In this document: positions 1-11,656 of the stretch, piece by piece | Numbering within the stretch: position 1 is the first letter of the stretch | Layout: the number at the start of each line of letters is the position of its first letter | NCBI GenBank assembly: GCA_902535165.1 | Contig: CACASE010000006.1 | Location: 22,501-78,890, forward strand | Reading direction: 5' to 3' | DNA from: an uncultured Bacteroidota bacterium | GTDB taxonomy: Bacteria; Bacteroidota; Bacteroidia; Flavobacteriales; Flavobacteriaceae | Length of the DNA: 56,390 bases | Made by a program: the position numbers and the translations under genes | The notes under the pieces: model-generated | Told to the model about the DNA's origin: nothing | What the model saw: only the letters and a program-made list of their open reading frames with translations | Databases searched by the model: none

Positions 1-840
<840 letters not shown>

Positions 841-1006
841 ACTTTACTTTTCTTTGAAATTGTATTTATTATAATATTGCTCGTACAAATCCACATATAA
901 TTGTATATGTAATTTATACTTTGTAGTGTATCTATAATTACAAACATAAATTGGATAACTGATGTTTGTAATATAAAAATTTTCAATATGTCAATGAACG
1001 TTATAG

Positions 1007-1080
1007 TGGAGAATGTGGGAGTCGAACCCACGACCTCTTGAATGCAAATCAAGTGCTCTAGCCAGCTGAGCTAATTCCCC
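1007..1080 (-). tRNA. tRNA-Ala (UGC)
   Basis: The minus strand gives a 74-nt cloverleaf starting GGGGAATTAGCTCAGC. The acceptor GGGGAAT pairs with ATTCTCC, with one G-U pair, followed by discriminator A. The anticodon stem-loop CTTGATTTGCATTCAAG carries TGC, read as Ala. The T-arm is GTGGGTTCGACTCCCAC. CCA is not encoded. It lies in the 16S-23S spacer in the usual Ile-Ala order. Confidence 0.97.
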
Positions 1081-1140
1081 ATTCTGAAAAGAATTCAGTA
1101 TGGACGAATTTCCCAACTCTAAATTCCCAAGATCGTATTG

Positions 1141-1214
1141 TAGTCTCGGGCAGACTCGAACTGCCGACCTCTACATTATCAGTGTAGCGCTCTAACCAGC
1201 TGAGCTACGAGACT
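1141..1214 (-). tRNA. tRNA-Ile (GAU)
   Basis: The minus strand folds as a 74-nt tRNA. The acceptor AGTCTCG pairs with CGAGACT and is followed by A. The D-arm is AGCTCAGCTGGTTAGAGC, the anticodon loop CTGATAATG carries GAT, and the T-arm is GGCAGTTCGAGTCTGCC. The identity is Ile. It sits between 16S rRNA and tRNA-Ala, the standard arrangement in flavobacterial rRNA operons. CCA is not encoded. Confidence 0.97.
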
Positions 1215-1290
1215 CAATGATAATTAAAATGACAGCAATAGCAAAACACATACCTCAACAATTCTAAAATTCAGTCGTCATACTTTCTCT

Positions 1291-2820
<1,530 letters not shown>

Positions 2821-2980
2821 AAAAAAAAATTAATAATATTTAACAACTTGAATTGATAAAGGAACTGTCTCGGAATGGTTTTGCTAAATTCAATATATGA
2901 TTAAAAAAATCATTATACGCTGTCAATTTCAATACTTTCAATGAACTTATTCATGCCCTCTGTTAAACAGAAAAGCCGTG

Positions 2981-3011
2981 CAAATATACATTCCTTTCAT
3001 ATACTACCAAA
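2981..3011 (-). promoter_or_regulatory. rRNA operon promoter, Bacteroidetes type
   Basis: Reading the minus strand, TTTG (3011-3008) is followed after exactly 19 bases by TATATTTG (2988-2981). This matches the Bacteroidetes primary sigma consensus TTTG-N19-TAnnTTTG. Transcription would begin near 2975, giving a leader of about 155 nt before 16S. No second full promoter match was seen in 2821-3089. That interval also holds the leader and the region upstream of the DUF4294 stop codon. Confidence 0.85.
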
Positions 3012-3089
3012 CATTTCTTGATAAAATAAGTGTTTTTTTTCTCACAGATTTATTAACAATCTGGTCTACAGAGGGTTTAAGATAGATTT

Positions 3090-3665
3090 TTATAAACTAG
3101 AATTTCTTAAAATATCTTCTATAAAGAGATCTTCTCTAACTTTTAATGGATTATATTCTTCTTTGAGGGAAATTTTAAATACTTTGGCAATGGTATTGTA
3201 AGTAAATGCTCTGAAGCCATTTCTGAGTTCTCTAACTAATGAAAAAGCAGTTGAGCCTGTTTCTCTGTATATCAATTTAACCAATATTTGACCCTCTGTT
3301 CTAGTTAGTTTTTTTAGCTCTGCTGTTAGCTCTTCTTGAAGAAATTTTTCAAGCATTTTAGTGTATTTTTTTTTCTTTCTTTTAGATTTAATTTTATTTA
3401 GTCTATCATTTAATTTAGCTAACCTTTCAGAAGCCATTTTTGCATATGGATAAACTTTTAAAACCTTTCTTTTAAGCACAAAATAATTTAATCTTTCCTG
3501 GTTATCTGCAAAAACAACTGGTTTGTATATTACAACCTCTCTCAGATCAATTTCTTTTTTAAAAACAGAATCACCTTCAATTTTAAAGTAGGTTGAATTT
3601 TCATCTTGAGAAAAAACTGTTACCAATTGTAAAAAGAAAATTAAAAAAAAACATAAGAAGCGCAT
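3090..3665 (-). CDS. DUF4294 family secreted protein
   Basis: This 191-residue protein has an N-terminal signal peptide (residues 1-20, cleavage near VFSQ). The middle is highly basic, with a KSKRKKKKYTK cluster around residue 94. The overall pattern, with its VYPYAK motif and the C-terminal ETGSTAFSLVRELRNG stretch, is that of the Bacteroidetes-specific DUF4294 family. No function is known for the family. It would act in the cell envelope or periplasm. It is transcribed away from the M42 peptidase gene. A TAnnTTTG box (TAAATTTG) lies at 3677-3670, only 4 bases from the start codon, and has no matching -33 element. Confidence 0.8.
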   Translation of the reverse strand: MRFLCFFLIFFLQLVTVFSQDENSTYFKIEGDSVFKKEIDLREVVIYKPVVFADNQERLNYFVLKRKVLKVYPYAKMASERLAKLNDRLNKIKSKRKKKKYTKMLEKFLQEELTAELKKLTRTEGQILVKLIYRETGSTAFSLVRELRNGFRAFTYNTIAKVFKISLKEEYNPLKVREDLFIEDILRNSSL

Positions 3666-3720
3666 CTAACAAATTTATAAATAAAAAAATGGTTAATTTT
3701 AACATCCAAAAATTAATATA

Positions 3721-4809
3721 ATGGGAAAAAGTATTCTAAATGATAAATCAATTAAATTTCTAGAATCATATTTAAACAATGCTTCCCCTACTGGTTATGA
3801 ATGGGAAGGACAAAAAATATGGATGGATTATCTAAAACCTTATGTTGATGAGTTTATAACTGATACATATGGTACTGCTGTAGGTGTAATTAATCCAAAA
3901 TCTAATTTCAAAGTTGTAATTGAAGGTCACTCAGATGAAATTTCTTGGTATGTTAACTACATCACTGATAAAGGTCTAATATACGTGATTCGAAATGGAG
4001 GCAGCGACCATCAAATTGCTCCATCAAAATGGGTTAATATTCATACGAAAAAAGGTATAGTAAAAGGTGTCTTTGGATGGCCTGCAATTCATACTAGGAC
4101 ACCAGGCAAAGAAGAACCACCAAAACTTGAAAATATTTCAATTGATGTTGGTGCAAAAGACAAAAAAGAAGTTGAAAAAATGGGAATTCATGTTGGGTGT
4201 GTAATTACATATCCTGACTCATTCCAAATACTAAACAAAAACAGGTTTGTTTGTAGAGCAATCGACAACAGAATTGGTGGATTTATGATAGCTGAGGTTG
4301 CCAGATTACTAAAAGAAAATAAAAAAACTCTTCCTTTTTGTTTGTATGTTACTAACTCTGTCCAGGAAGAAATTGGACTAAGAGGTGCCCAAATGATCAC
4401 TGAAACTTTAAAGCCAAACATTGCTATTGTTACTGATGTCTGTCATGATACATCAACACCAATGATAGATGTTAAAAAACAAGGTGATAATGTTATTGAT
4501 AAAGGACCTGTAATTTCATATGCACCTGCCATTCAAAATAATTTACGTGAAAGAATAATTGAAACTGCTGAGAAGAAAAAAATTCCATTCCAAAGACATG
4601 CATCGTCAAGGTATACTGGCACTGACACTGATGCATTTGCTTACAGTAATGGTGGAGTTGCGTCTGCCTTGATATCATTACCACTCAGATACATGCATAC
4701 AACAGTTGAACTTGTGAGTAAAGAAGACGTTGAAAATGTAATTAAGTTAATATATGAGACATTGTTGACTATTGGTCCTGATGATGACTTTAGTTACTTT
4801 AAATCTTAG
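3721..4809 (+). CDS. M42 family metallopeptidase (glutamyl/deblocking aminopeptidase type)
   Basis: A 362-residue cytoplasmic aminopeptidase of the M42 (FrvX/PepA) family, which releases N-terminal residues from peptides using a dinuclear metal centre. Ligands expected for the family are visible: His70 in EGHSDE, Asp182 in RAIDNRIGG, the Glu216-Glu217 pair in VQEEIGLRGA, Asp239 in VTDVCHD, and a C-terminal His in RYMHTTVE. There is no signal peptide. The length is normal for M42. It is followed after one base by a small membrane-protein gene, so the two may be cotranscribed. Confidence 0.9.
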   Translation: MGKSILNDKSIKFLESYLNNASPTGYEWEGQKIWMDYLKPYVDEFITDTYGTAVGVINPKSNFKVVIEGHSDEISWYVNYITDKGLIYVIRNGGSDHQIAPSKWVNIHTKKGIVKGVFGWPAIHTRTPGKEEPPKLENISIDVGAKDKKEVEKMGIHVGCVITYPDSFQILNKNRFVCRAIDNRIGGFMIAEVARLLKENKKTLPFCLYVTNSVQEEIGLRGAQMITETLKPNIAIVTDVCHDTSTPMIDVKKQGDNVIDKGPVISYAPAIQNNLRERIIETAEKKKIPFQRHASSRYTGTDTDAFAYSNGGVASALISLPLRYMHTTVELVSKEDVENVIKLIYETLLTIGPDDDFSYFKS

Positions 4810-4810
4810 T

Positions 4811-5077
4811 ATGAAGAATATATTTCTTACAGCCATTAATCTTTTATTATCAATATTTTTAATATTAATTTTTGGAAAATATATTTTAGACAGATGGCTA
4901 AACTTGATTGATCTTCCTATGTTTTTTGAAGAATTAATTCCAAAAATTGGTATAATTTGGATCATGCTAAAAACCTATGCAAAATTTAAATATAAAATAC
5001 CCTTATCTGAACCACCACCAAAGGACCTAAAGGAAGATTTTAGATATTTAAAAAACAAGGTGAAAAAAAAACAATGA
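4811..5077 (+). CDS. small hypothetical membrane protein
   Basis: An 88-residue protein starting MKNIFLTAIN. An earlier in-frame ATG at 4772 lies inside the M42 gene and is less likely. The N-terminal 25 residues form a hydrophobic helix, a second weaker hydrophobic stretch follows around residues 38-55, and the C-terminus is basic and proline-containing (SEPPPKDLKEDF, ending KKKQ). I do not recognise a family. Flavobacterial genomes often carry such short inner-membrane proteins. The gene probably follows the M42 peptidase in the same transcript and converges on acs. Confidence 0.55.
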   Translation: MKNIFLTAINLLLSIFLILIFGKYILDRWLNLIDLPMFFEELIPKIGIIWIMLKTYAKFKYKIPLSEPPPKDLKEDFRYLKNKVKKKQ

Positions 5078-5085
5078 TATAATAA

Positions 5086-6984
5086 TTAAAATCCCTTCAC
5101 AATCTCTTCAACAACTTCAGGATTTAGAAGAGTTGAAATATCACCAAATTCGCTTTTTTCTCCACATGCAATTTTCCTAAGAATTCTTCTCATAATTTTA
5201 CCACTTCGTGTCTTTGGTAAGCCAGGGACTAACTGTATTTTTTCAGGTTTGGCAATCGGTCCAATTGTCTTTGATATCAATTGATTTATTTCAACTTTAA
5301 TATCATCTTTTTTAGAATCATCTTTTAATATTACATAGGCATAAAGTGCATTTCCTTTTATATCATGCGGATAGCCAACTAGAGCGCTTTCCACCACATT
5401 GTCGTGCATGTTTATTACATCCTCAATTGGTGCCGTACCTAGATTATGACCTGATACAATAACAACATCATCTACCCTTCCTGTAATTCTATAATTCCCT
5501 TCATCATCTCTAAATGCTCCATCACCTGGGAAATAGTAGCCAGGATACGCTGAAAAGTAGACATTTTTATAGCGCTCATGATCACCATAAATTGTTCGAG
5601 CTATTGAAGGCCAAGGATATTTAATTCCAAGAATTCCATTTTTGTTGTTTTCGTCAAATTCATTACCATTTTCATCAAATAAAACAGGTTGAATTCCCAT
5701 CATTGGTTTGGTTGCAAAAGTTGCTTTTCCATTAGTTACATTAGCCAGTGAAGTGATCATAATCCCACCTGTTTCAGTTTGCCACCATGTATCGACTATT
5801 GGACATTTTCTCTTACCTATATTTTCATTATACCAATTCCATGCTTCCTCATTTATTGGCTCTCCAACGGTTCCTAATACTTTTAAAGATGATAGATCAT
5901 ATTTATTTACAAAACTCAAGGGATGTTTTGCTAGTGCTCTAATAGCGGTTGGTGCAGTGTAAAATTGGTTAACCTTGTGCTTTTCGCAAATCTCCCAAAA
6001 TCTACCAAAATCTGGGTATGATGGAACACCTTCAAACATCATGGTAGTAGCACCATTTAGAAGTGGCCCATAGACGATGTAGCTATGTCCTGTGATCCAG
6101 CCAATATCGGCAGTGCACCAATATATATCGTCATCAGTATAATTAAATACATTTTTAAATGAATAAGCTGAATAAACCATGTAACCCCCTGATGAATGAA
6201 CCATACCTTTGGGTTTTCCAGTTGAGCCTGATGTATATAAAATAAATAAAGGATCTTCAGAATCCATTATTTCAGCAGGAAAATAATCATCAACTTTATC
6301 TAATTCATCATTCAACCATTTTTCGTTCTGATTTAAAGTAATTCCACTATCAATACGATTTAATACTATAACTGAATCAACACAATCACAATCTTTTAAG
6401 GCCTCATCAACAATAGATTTTAAGTCAATTGTTTTATTTCCTCTAAAGCTTCCATCGGATGTGAGCACCAACTTACATGATGCATCATTAATTCTAGCTG
6501 ATAGAGCAGACGAAGAAAAACCTGCAAACACAACAGAATGTATAGCTCCTACTCTTGCACAAGCCAAAACTGCAATAGCAAGTTCAGGTACCATTGGTAA
6601 ATAAATACAAACCCTATCCCCTTTTTGAATATTGTTGTTTTTTAAAACATTAGAAAATTTACACACCCTGCTATGTAATTCTTTATATGAAATATGCTCC
6701 GCCAGCTGAATTGGATCATTTGGCTCAAAAATAATGGCTGTTTTTTCAGGGTGAGTCTCAACATGTCTGTCAAGGCAGTTTTCAGTAATATTCAATTTTG
6801 CATCTGTAAACCATTTAAAACTTGGTTTTGAAAAATCAAAGTCAACTATATTTGACCACTTTTTTTTCCAAATAAATGATTCAGCAACATCATTCCAAAA
6901 TACATCTGGGTTATCAACACTTTGTTTGTAAAGTTTGTTATATTCCTCGGTATTTTTAGGTATAAGATTATTTTTAAATATCAT
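5086..6984 (-). CDS. acs: acetyl-CoA synthetase (AMP-forming)
   Basis: A 632-residue ANL-superfamily enzyme that activates acetate to acetyl-CoA through acetyl-AMP. The N-terminal ACAS region, the P-loop YTSGSTGKPKG, the adenylate-binding stretch VDTWWQTETGG and the C-terminal PKTRSGKIMRR (with the lysine acetylated in homologues) are all present. Length is normal. It is the last gene of a minus-strand run nusB-DUF1573-yajC-pyrD-acs, 15 bases after pyrD. The gene points to acetate scavenging, as is common in marine heterotrophs. Confidence 0.96.
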   Translation of the reverse strand: MIFKNNLIPKNTEEYNKLYKQSVDNPDVFWNDVAESFIWKKKWSNIVDFDFSKPSFKWFTDAKLNITENCLDRHVETHPEKTAIIFEPNDPIQLAEHISYKELHSRVCKFSNVLKNNNIQKGDRVCIYLPMVPELAIAVLACARVGAIHSVVFAGFSSSALSARINDASCKLVLTSDGSFRGNKTIDLKSIVDEALKDCDCVDSVIVLNRIDSGITLNQNEKWLNDELDKVDDYFPAEIMDSEDPLFILYTSGSTGKPKGMVHSSGGYMVYSAYSFKNVFNYTDDDIYWCTADIGWITGHSYIVYGPLLNGATTMMFEGVPSYPDFGRFWEICEKHKVNQFYTAPTAIRALAKHPLSFVNKYDLSSLKVLGTVGEPINEEAWNWYNENIGKRKCPIVDTWWQTETGGIMITSLANVTNGKATFATKPMMGIQPVLFDENGNEFDENNKNGILGIKYPWPSIARTIYGDHERYKNVYFSAYPGYYFPGDGAFRDDEGNYRITGRVDDVVIVSGHNLGTAPIEDVINMHDNVVESALVGYPHDIKGNALYAYVILKDDSKKDDIKVEINQLISKTIGPIAKPEKIQLVPGLPKTRSGKIMRRILRKIACGEKSEFGDISTLLNPEVVEEIVKGF

Positions 6985-6999
6985 ACTTAAATCTATAAA

Positions 7000-8073
7000 T
7001 TAATTTAAAGATTTAATAATTTCTTTATTGATATTTCTAGCAAATGATGGCCCGTTATATATAAAGCCTGTATATAGTTGTATCAAGCTTGCGCCAGCTT
7101 TGAGTTTGTCTAAAGCATCTTGTGTTGACATAATTCCTCCAACCCCAATAATTGGAAGCTTTTTACCAGAGTATTGATGAATCAATCTGATAATATCAGT
7201 ACTTCGTTTATTTAAGGGTTCACCACTTAAACCTCCACTTTCAGTGGTTAGTTTATTCTTAGATTTTAAATTACTTCTATCTAATGTAGTGTTGGAAGTT
7301 ATTATGCCGTCTATTTTGAGATCAAATGACAAATCAACTATTTTTTTTATGTCACTATCATTCAAGTCAGGTGAAATTTTGATTAGAATTGGTTTAGTTT
7401 CTCTTTTTTTATTCTCCTCAATTAAGGGAAATAATATTTCACGTAAATCATTTATATTTTGAAGATCTCTTAAATTTGGTGTGTTTGGTGAACTAACATT
7501 TACAGCAAAGTAATCAACGTGATCGTATAAAGCTTTAAAACATATTAGATAATCATCCTTTGCGTTTTCATTAGGTGTAACTTTATTTTTACCAATATTA
7601 CCACCAATTATAACATTACCCTTATTTCTTAATCTATCAACAATTTTATCAACTCCATCATTATTAAATCCCAGCCTATTAATTAAAGCGTTATCATTAA
7701 CTAATCTAAAAATTCTTTTTTTTGGATTCCCATCTTGAGCTACTGGCGTAACAGTACCAATTTCAATAAAACCAAAACCCAATGAAGACATTTGTTTATA
7801 AACTTCAGCATTTTTATCAAAACCTGCTGCTAAGCCTACTGGGTTTGGAAATTTTATACCAAAAACTTCTTTTTCTAAGGAGGGATGATTTTTTCCACTT
7901 AGTTTAAAATGATAAAACGCTTTTCTTAGATAAAAAATAGGTAAAAACAGTTTCATTGCACCTACTACAAAATGATGGACTTTTTCAGGGTCAAATGAAA
8001 AGAAGAATGGCTTTAGAAAAGCACTCCACAAAATTTGTTCAGTTTTGTGAAAAAGTTCCTTAAAAAAACTCAT
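7000..8073 (-). CDS. pyrD: quinone-dependent dihydroorotate dehydrogenase
   Basis: A 357-residue class 2 enzyme that oxidises dihydroorotate to orotate with electrons passed to the quinone pool. The N-terminal amphipathic/hydrophobic region for membrane association is present. NVSSPNTPNLR carries the catalytic serine loop and FMN contacts, and the C-terminal IIGVGGIMSTQDAL and GASLIQLYTGFIYNGP stretches bind phosphate. It lies 10 bases after yajC, in a mixed-function run that is probably cotranscribed. Another pyrimidine gene, pyrF, is 30 kb away. Confidence 0.96.
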   Translation of the reverse strand: MSFFKELFHKTEQILWSAFLKPFFFSFDPEKVHHFVVGAMKLFLPIFYLRKAFYHFKLSGKNHPSLEKEVFGIKFPNPVGLAAGFDKNAEVYKQMSSLGFGFIEIGTVTPVAQDGNPKKRIFRLVNDNALINRLGFNNDGVDKIVDRLRNKGNVIIGGNIGKNKVTPNENAKDDYLICFKALYDHVDYFAVNVSSPNTPNLRDLQNINDLREILFPLIEENKKRETKPILIKISPDLNDSDIKKIVDLSFDLKIDGIITSNTTLDRSNLKSKNKLTTESGGLSGEPLNKRSTDIIRLIHQYSGKKLPIIGVGGIMSTQDALDKLKAGASLIQLYTGFIYNGPSFARNINKEIIKSLN

Positions 8074-8083
8074 TAATTATTTT

Positions 8084-8365
8084 TTAATCTTTCTTACTTA
8101 ATGATTCAGACAATTCAAAAGAAATTGCAGATTTATCAAATTTTATTTTACCTGCCATAGTTACTAAAACACACGTATTGTTACTATCGTTAATCTCAAC
8201 AATCTTTCCATGCATGCCGCTCTTAGTTACAACCCTGTCACCAGTTTTTACATTTTTAATAAAATTTTTCTCTTTTTTAGCCTTCTTACTTTGAGGAAGT
8301 ATAAACAAGAAATACATTGCTAAAAACAGCAAAATTATTGGCATAAACTGTCCAAATCCTTCCAT
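8084..8365 (-). CDS. yajC: preprotein translocase accessory subunit YajC
   Basis: A 93-residue protein with one N-terminal transmembrane helix (about residues 8-24), followed by the YajC core SKKAKKEKNFIKNVKTGDRVVTKSGMHGKIVEI. YajC associates with the SecDF part of the translocon in the inner membrane. The gene begins one base after the DUF1573 stop codon. nusB-DUF1573-yajC is an order seen in other Bacteroidetes, where coaE often follows; here pyrD does. Confidence 0.93.
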   Translation of the reverse strand: MEGFGQFMPIILLFLAMYFLFILPQSKKAKKEKNFIKNVKTGDRVVTKSGMHGKIVEINDSNNTCVLVTMAGKIKFDKSAISFELSESLSKKD

Positions 8366-8366
8366 A

Positions 8367-8831
8367 CTAATTATTTAAAACAAACCCTGTTAATCTAATA
8401 ATCTTCTTACCAGTATTGGTGTTAGTTGTTAAAGTAACTGATTTCATTTGTTTTCCTGGTTTATTTGATGTATCAAACCTTACTTTTAATTTATTTTTTT
8501 GACCTGGCTCAATATTGATATTCTGTGGATATTCAGGAACAGTACAACCGCAACTAGCAGAAGCATCAAATATTATTAAGTCTGATTTTCCAGTGTTTGT
8601 AAAATTATAGTCAACTTCAACTACCTCACCGTCTTTTACTTCTCCAAAATCATATGTGTCAAAATCAAATTGGATTTCAGGTGAATCATATGATTTTTCT
8701 AATCTTTCATTTGCAGCTGCAACATTTTCCTCTTTGATTTTCTTTGAAGGATCATTACTACAAGATATAGTAGCTATCAAAAAAAACGCAATTAATGAGT
8801 AATTAAGTATTGAATGCAATTGATTTTTCAT
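8367..8831 (-). CDS. DUF1573 lipoprotein
   Basis: A 154-residue protein with an N-terminal hydrophobic segment ending at a lipobox-like ATISC (Cys24). One DUF1573 Ig-like domain follows (residues 50-150), with the family hallmark SASCGCTVPEYP and ending TNTGKKIIRLTGFV. It is likely anchored to a periplasm-facing membrane. The family is widespread in Bacteroidetes with no firm function. It sits between nusB and yajC with almost no spacing. Confidence 0.85.
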   Translation of the reverse strand: MKNQLHSILNYSLIAFFLIATISCSNDPSKKIKEENVAAANERLEKSYDSPEIQFDFDTYDFGEVKDGEVVEVDYNFTNTGKSDLIIFDASASCGCTVPEYPQNINIEPGQKNKLKVRFDTSNKPGKQMKSVTLTTNTNTGKKIIRLTGFVLNN

Positions 8832-8849
8832 ATCTGTAAAATTAAAAAA

Positions 8850-9773
8850 TTATTGTAAACCTCTTTCATTTTTTTTAATCAAATCTTTTTCTAAAAGATT
8901 TTTATAAATATTATTGATAACTCCGTTTACAAATGTACTGCTATTAGGGCTTGAATATTCCTTAGAAATTTCAACGTACTCATTTATACTAACTTTAACT
9001 GGGATAGATGGAAAACTTAAAAATTCATAAATACACATTTTTAATATTATTTTATCAATTACAGCTATTCTATCATTGTCCCACTCAGGTGTATAATCGT
9101 TAATTATCTTTTCTGTTTCGTCTTTATCTTTAACAACAACTTTAAATAAGTCTTTTCCAAATTTTTTATCAGATCTATCCTTAAATATTTTTCTTGGAAT
9201 CTTCAAAGATTGGTCAATGCTAAAATTAGTTAACCAGCTCAAAATTAATGTATTTACAAGTGGAAAATCATCTGACCATCCTAACTCGTTATCCTCATAA
9301 AAATTAAAAAGTTCTTCATTACAAACAATTATATTTTTGTACATGTCATGAACCAATTGATAGCTATTTATTTTCTTGTTTGAATATTTGCTAATTACTT
9401 CATGTTCAAGGATTATCTTAAATATATTTTGAACTTTGTTGACATTTAATTTCCAATAGTTTAATTTAAATTGCTCCTCAGCTTTAATTAAAAATTTATT
9501 AGAGTTAAGAAATAGTAACAATTCATTTTTTAAGAACAAATCTTCAATTAAATTATCTTGATTTTTAAAATATTTATTCTTATTGATATTGAAAATCCTT
9601 TTAGATTCAATAAAGATTTCCTTAAAAAGTAAAAGCTGGGTTAAAAAAAATTTATAAAAATTTGTAGATGCTAAATCAAATTGTTTTAACAAAGAAACAT
9701 TATCAATATTACCTGTCTTTTTTGCATACAACAATTGTAATATTTTTATTCTAATATGTCTTCTATTTAGCAT
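8850..9773 (-). CDS. nusB: transcription antitermination factor NusB (long flavobacterial form)
   Basis: 307 residues, about twice E. coli NusB. The C-terminal part (about 190-300) carries the NusB helical domain, including WDNDRIAVIDKIILKM and SSTFVNGVINNIYKN. The N-terminal half is a lysine/asparagine-rich extension typical of Bacteroidetes NusB. It starts MLNRRHIRIKILQ, also typical. NusB works with NusE in rRNA antitermination. It is the first gene of its run and has its own promoter in the divergent region upstream. Confidence 0.93.
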   Translation of the reverse strand: MLNRRHIRIKILQLLYAKKTGNIDNVSLLKQFDLASTNFYKFFLTQLLLFKEIFIESKRIFNINKNKYFKNQDNLIEDLFLKNELLLFLNSNKFLIKAEEQFKLNYWKLNVNKVQNIFKIILEHEVISKYSNKKINSYQLVHDMYKNIIVCNEELFNFYEDNELGWSDDFPLVNTLILSWLTNFSIDQSLKIPRKIFKDRSDKKFGKDLFKVVVKDKDETEKIINDYTPEWDNDRIAVIDKIILKMCIYEFLSFPSIPVKVSINEYVEISKEYSSPNSSTFVNGVINNIYKNLLEKDLIKKNERGLQ

Positions 9774-9790
9774 TTTAATGAACTTGATAG

Positions 9791-9823
9791 CAAATGTAAA
9801 TATTTTTAAAGTATGAACATCAA
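9791..9823 (-). promoter_or_regulatory. probable promoter of the nusB run
   Basis: On the minus strand TTG (9823-9821) precedes TACATTTG (9798-9791) by 22 bases. This fits the TTG-N19-23-TAnnTTTG Bacteroidetes pattern with an exact -7 box. The start codon of nusB is 17 bases downstream of the box. The spacing is at the long end, so confidence is moderate. Confidence 0.5.
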
Positions 9824-9830
9824 TTAAGTG

Positions 9831-9838
9831 TATATTTG
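9831..9838 (+). promoter_or_regulatory. -7 box of the ABC transporter promoter
   Basis: TATATTTG matches TAnnTTTG exactly and lies 12 bases before the ATG at 9851. No clear TTG was found 19-22 bases upstream, so only half of the promoter is supported. Its position shows that a TTG start codon at 9836, which overlaps the box, is unlikely to be the real start of the downstream gene. Confidence 0.45.
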
Positions 9839-9850
9839 ATTTTGATTTTT

Positions 9851-11599
9851 ATGGGTGAATTAAAGTACCTAAATAAGTTTTTTTACCACTACAGAAAAAG
9901 AATAATTACAGGCATTATTATAACAATAGTTGCTAGAATTTTTGCTTTAGTAGCCCCAAATCTAGTTGGTGACTCAATAACTTTAATTGAAGAATACTCT
10001 TTAAAGAATTCTATTGATATGGATTTTTTAAAAAAAGGACTTTTAAAAAATATAATTTTTATTGTCTTATCAGCTTTAGCTTCAGGAGTCTTGACTTTTA
10101 TCATGAGGCAAACACTAATTAATGTTTCAAGATATATTGAATTTGATTTGAAAAATGAAATATTTCAAAAATATCAAGAACTAAACATTAGTTTTTATAA
10201 AAATAATCGAATTGGTGATTTGATGAATAGAATAAGTGAGGACGTAAGTAAGGTTAGAATGTATGTAGGGCCCGCGTTGATGTACACAATAAATACAATT
10301 TCATTATTTGTTATCATAATAACCTACATGCTTAGCATTGATATTAAGCTTACCCTTTACACAATAATTCCGCTACCAATTTTATCATTACTGATTTATA
10401 AGTTAAGTAGGCAGATTAATATAAAAAGCAAAAGTGTTCAGGAATCTTTATCGAGACTTACAACTTTCTCACAAGAATCATTTAGTGGAATTTCAATTAT
10501 TAAATCAAATACTATTGAAGATAAAGTAAATGATTTTATGTCTGATTTTTCTAAGGATACAAAGTTGAAAAGTATAGATTTAGCAAAATTTCAGTCTTGG
10601 TTTTTCCCAATGATGCTGTTATTAATTGGTTTGAGTAATATTATAGTAATTTTTATTGGCGGTAATCAATATATTAATGGATCAATTCCACTTGGTGTAC
10701 TTGCAGAATTTATAATATATGTGAATATGTTGACTTGGCCTGTAGCAACTGTAGGTTGGGTAACTTCAATTGTGCAACAAGCTGATGCATCTCAAAAAAG
10801 AATAAATGAATTTCTTTCCGAAAAGAATGATATCGTTGCAAATAATTACGAAGAATATGATTTCAAAGGAGAAATTTCATTCAAAGACGTATGTCTAACA
10901 TACAAAGAAACTAATGTAAAGGCACTTGATAAAATCAATTTCAAAATAGAGAGAGGTCAATCACTTGGTATAATTGGCTCAGTTGGTTCGGGAAAATCGA
11001 CATTGCTTGAACTAATTTTAAGAAATTATGATGTTGATAATGGTGAAGTTCTTTTAGATAATAAAAATATAAAAAACCATAATCTTAGTCTTGTAAGAGA
11101 AAACATTGGATACGTTCCTCAAAGCACATTTTTGTTCTCAGATACAATCTATAACAATATTAAGTTTGGAGATGTAAATGCAACTGAGAAAGAGATTAAA
11201 TATTTCTCAGAAATTGCCTGTCTTCAAAATGAAATTCTCTCTTTTCCAGAGAAATATTTATCTGTTTTAGGTGAAAGAGGAATCAACTTATCTGGAGGTC
11301 AAAAACAAAGATTAGCAATAGCTAGAGCACTATTAAAAAAACCAAAAATTTTGATGTTAGATGATAGTCTTTCTGCACTTGATACAGAAACAGAAAGAAA
11401 TGTAATACGTAATTTAAGAGAAGAAACCAATAGTATTACTAAGATAATCGTAAGTCATAGGATATCCACAATCGAAAAATGTGACTTAATTTTGGTTTTA
11501 GATAAGGGAAAGGTTATTCAAGCTGGAAAACATGAAAATTTATATTTAGAAAGTGGTTATTACAGAGAGACATACGACAAGCAGAAAAGAAAAAAATAA
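9851..11599 (+). CDS. ABC exporter, fused permease and ATPase (MsbA/MdlB-like)
   Basis: A 582-residue half-transporter. The N-terminal six-helix type 1 exporter domain spans about residues 15-310, and the nucleotide-binding domain follows, with Walker A GSVGSGKST, signature LSGGQKQRL, Walker B ILMLDDSLSALD and the H-loop VSHR. It should work as a homodimer or heterodimer in the inner membrane, exporting a lipid or drug-like substrate; the substrate cannot be read from sequence. I chose ATG (MGELKYLNKFF) over an upstream TTG that overlaps the promoter box. The gene stands alone between a divergent and a downstream promoter. Confidence 0.92.
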   Translation: MGELKYLNKFFYHYRKRIITGIIITIVARIFALVAPNLVGDSITLIEEYSLKNSIDMDFLKKGLLKNIIFIVLSALASGVLTFIMRQTLINVSRYIEFDLKNEIFQKYQELNISFYKNNRIGDLMNRISEDVSKVRMYVGPALMYTINTISLFVIIITYMLSIDIKLTLYTIIPLPILSLLIYKLSRQINIKSKSVQESLSRLTTFSQESFSGISIIKSNTIEDKVNDFMSDFSKDTKLKSIDLAKFQSWFFPMMLLLIGLSNIIVIFIGGNQYINGSIPLGVLAEFIIYVNMLTWPVATVGWVTSIVQQADASQKRINEFLSEKNDIVANNYEEYDFKGEISFKDVCLTYKETNVKALDKINFKIERGQSLGIIGSVGSGKSTLLELILRNYDVDNGEVLLDNKNIKNHNLSLVRENIGYVPQSTFLFSDTIYNNIKFGDVNATEKEIKYFSEIACLQNEILSFPEKYLSVLGERGINLSGGQKQRLAIARALLKKPKILMLDDSLSALDTETERNVIRNLREETNSITKIIVSHRISTIEKCDLILVLDKGKVIQAGKHENLYLESGYYRETYDKQKRKK

Positions 11600-11607
11600 T
11601 ATTAATT

Positions 11608-11638
11608 TTTGTTAATACTACTTTTTTAACCATTTTTG
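11608..11638 (+). promoter_or_regulatory. probable promoter of the PUR-family gene
   Basis: TTTG (11608-11611) and CATTTTTG (11631-11638) are separated by 19 bases. This is one mismatch from TTTG-N19-TAnnTTTG. The ATG of the following gene is 18 bases downstream of the box. Confidence 0.5.
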
Positions 11639-11656
11639 GACTTTATAATTATTGAA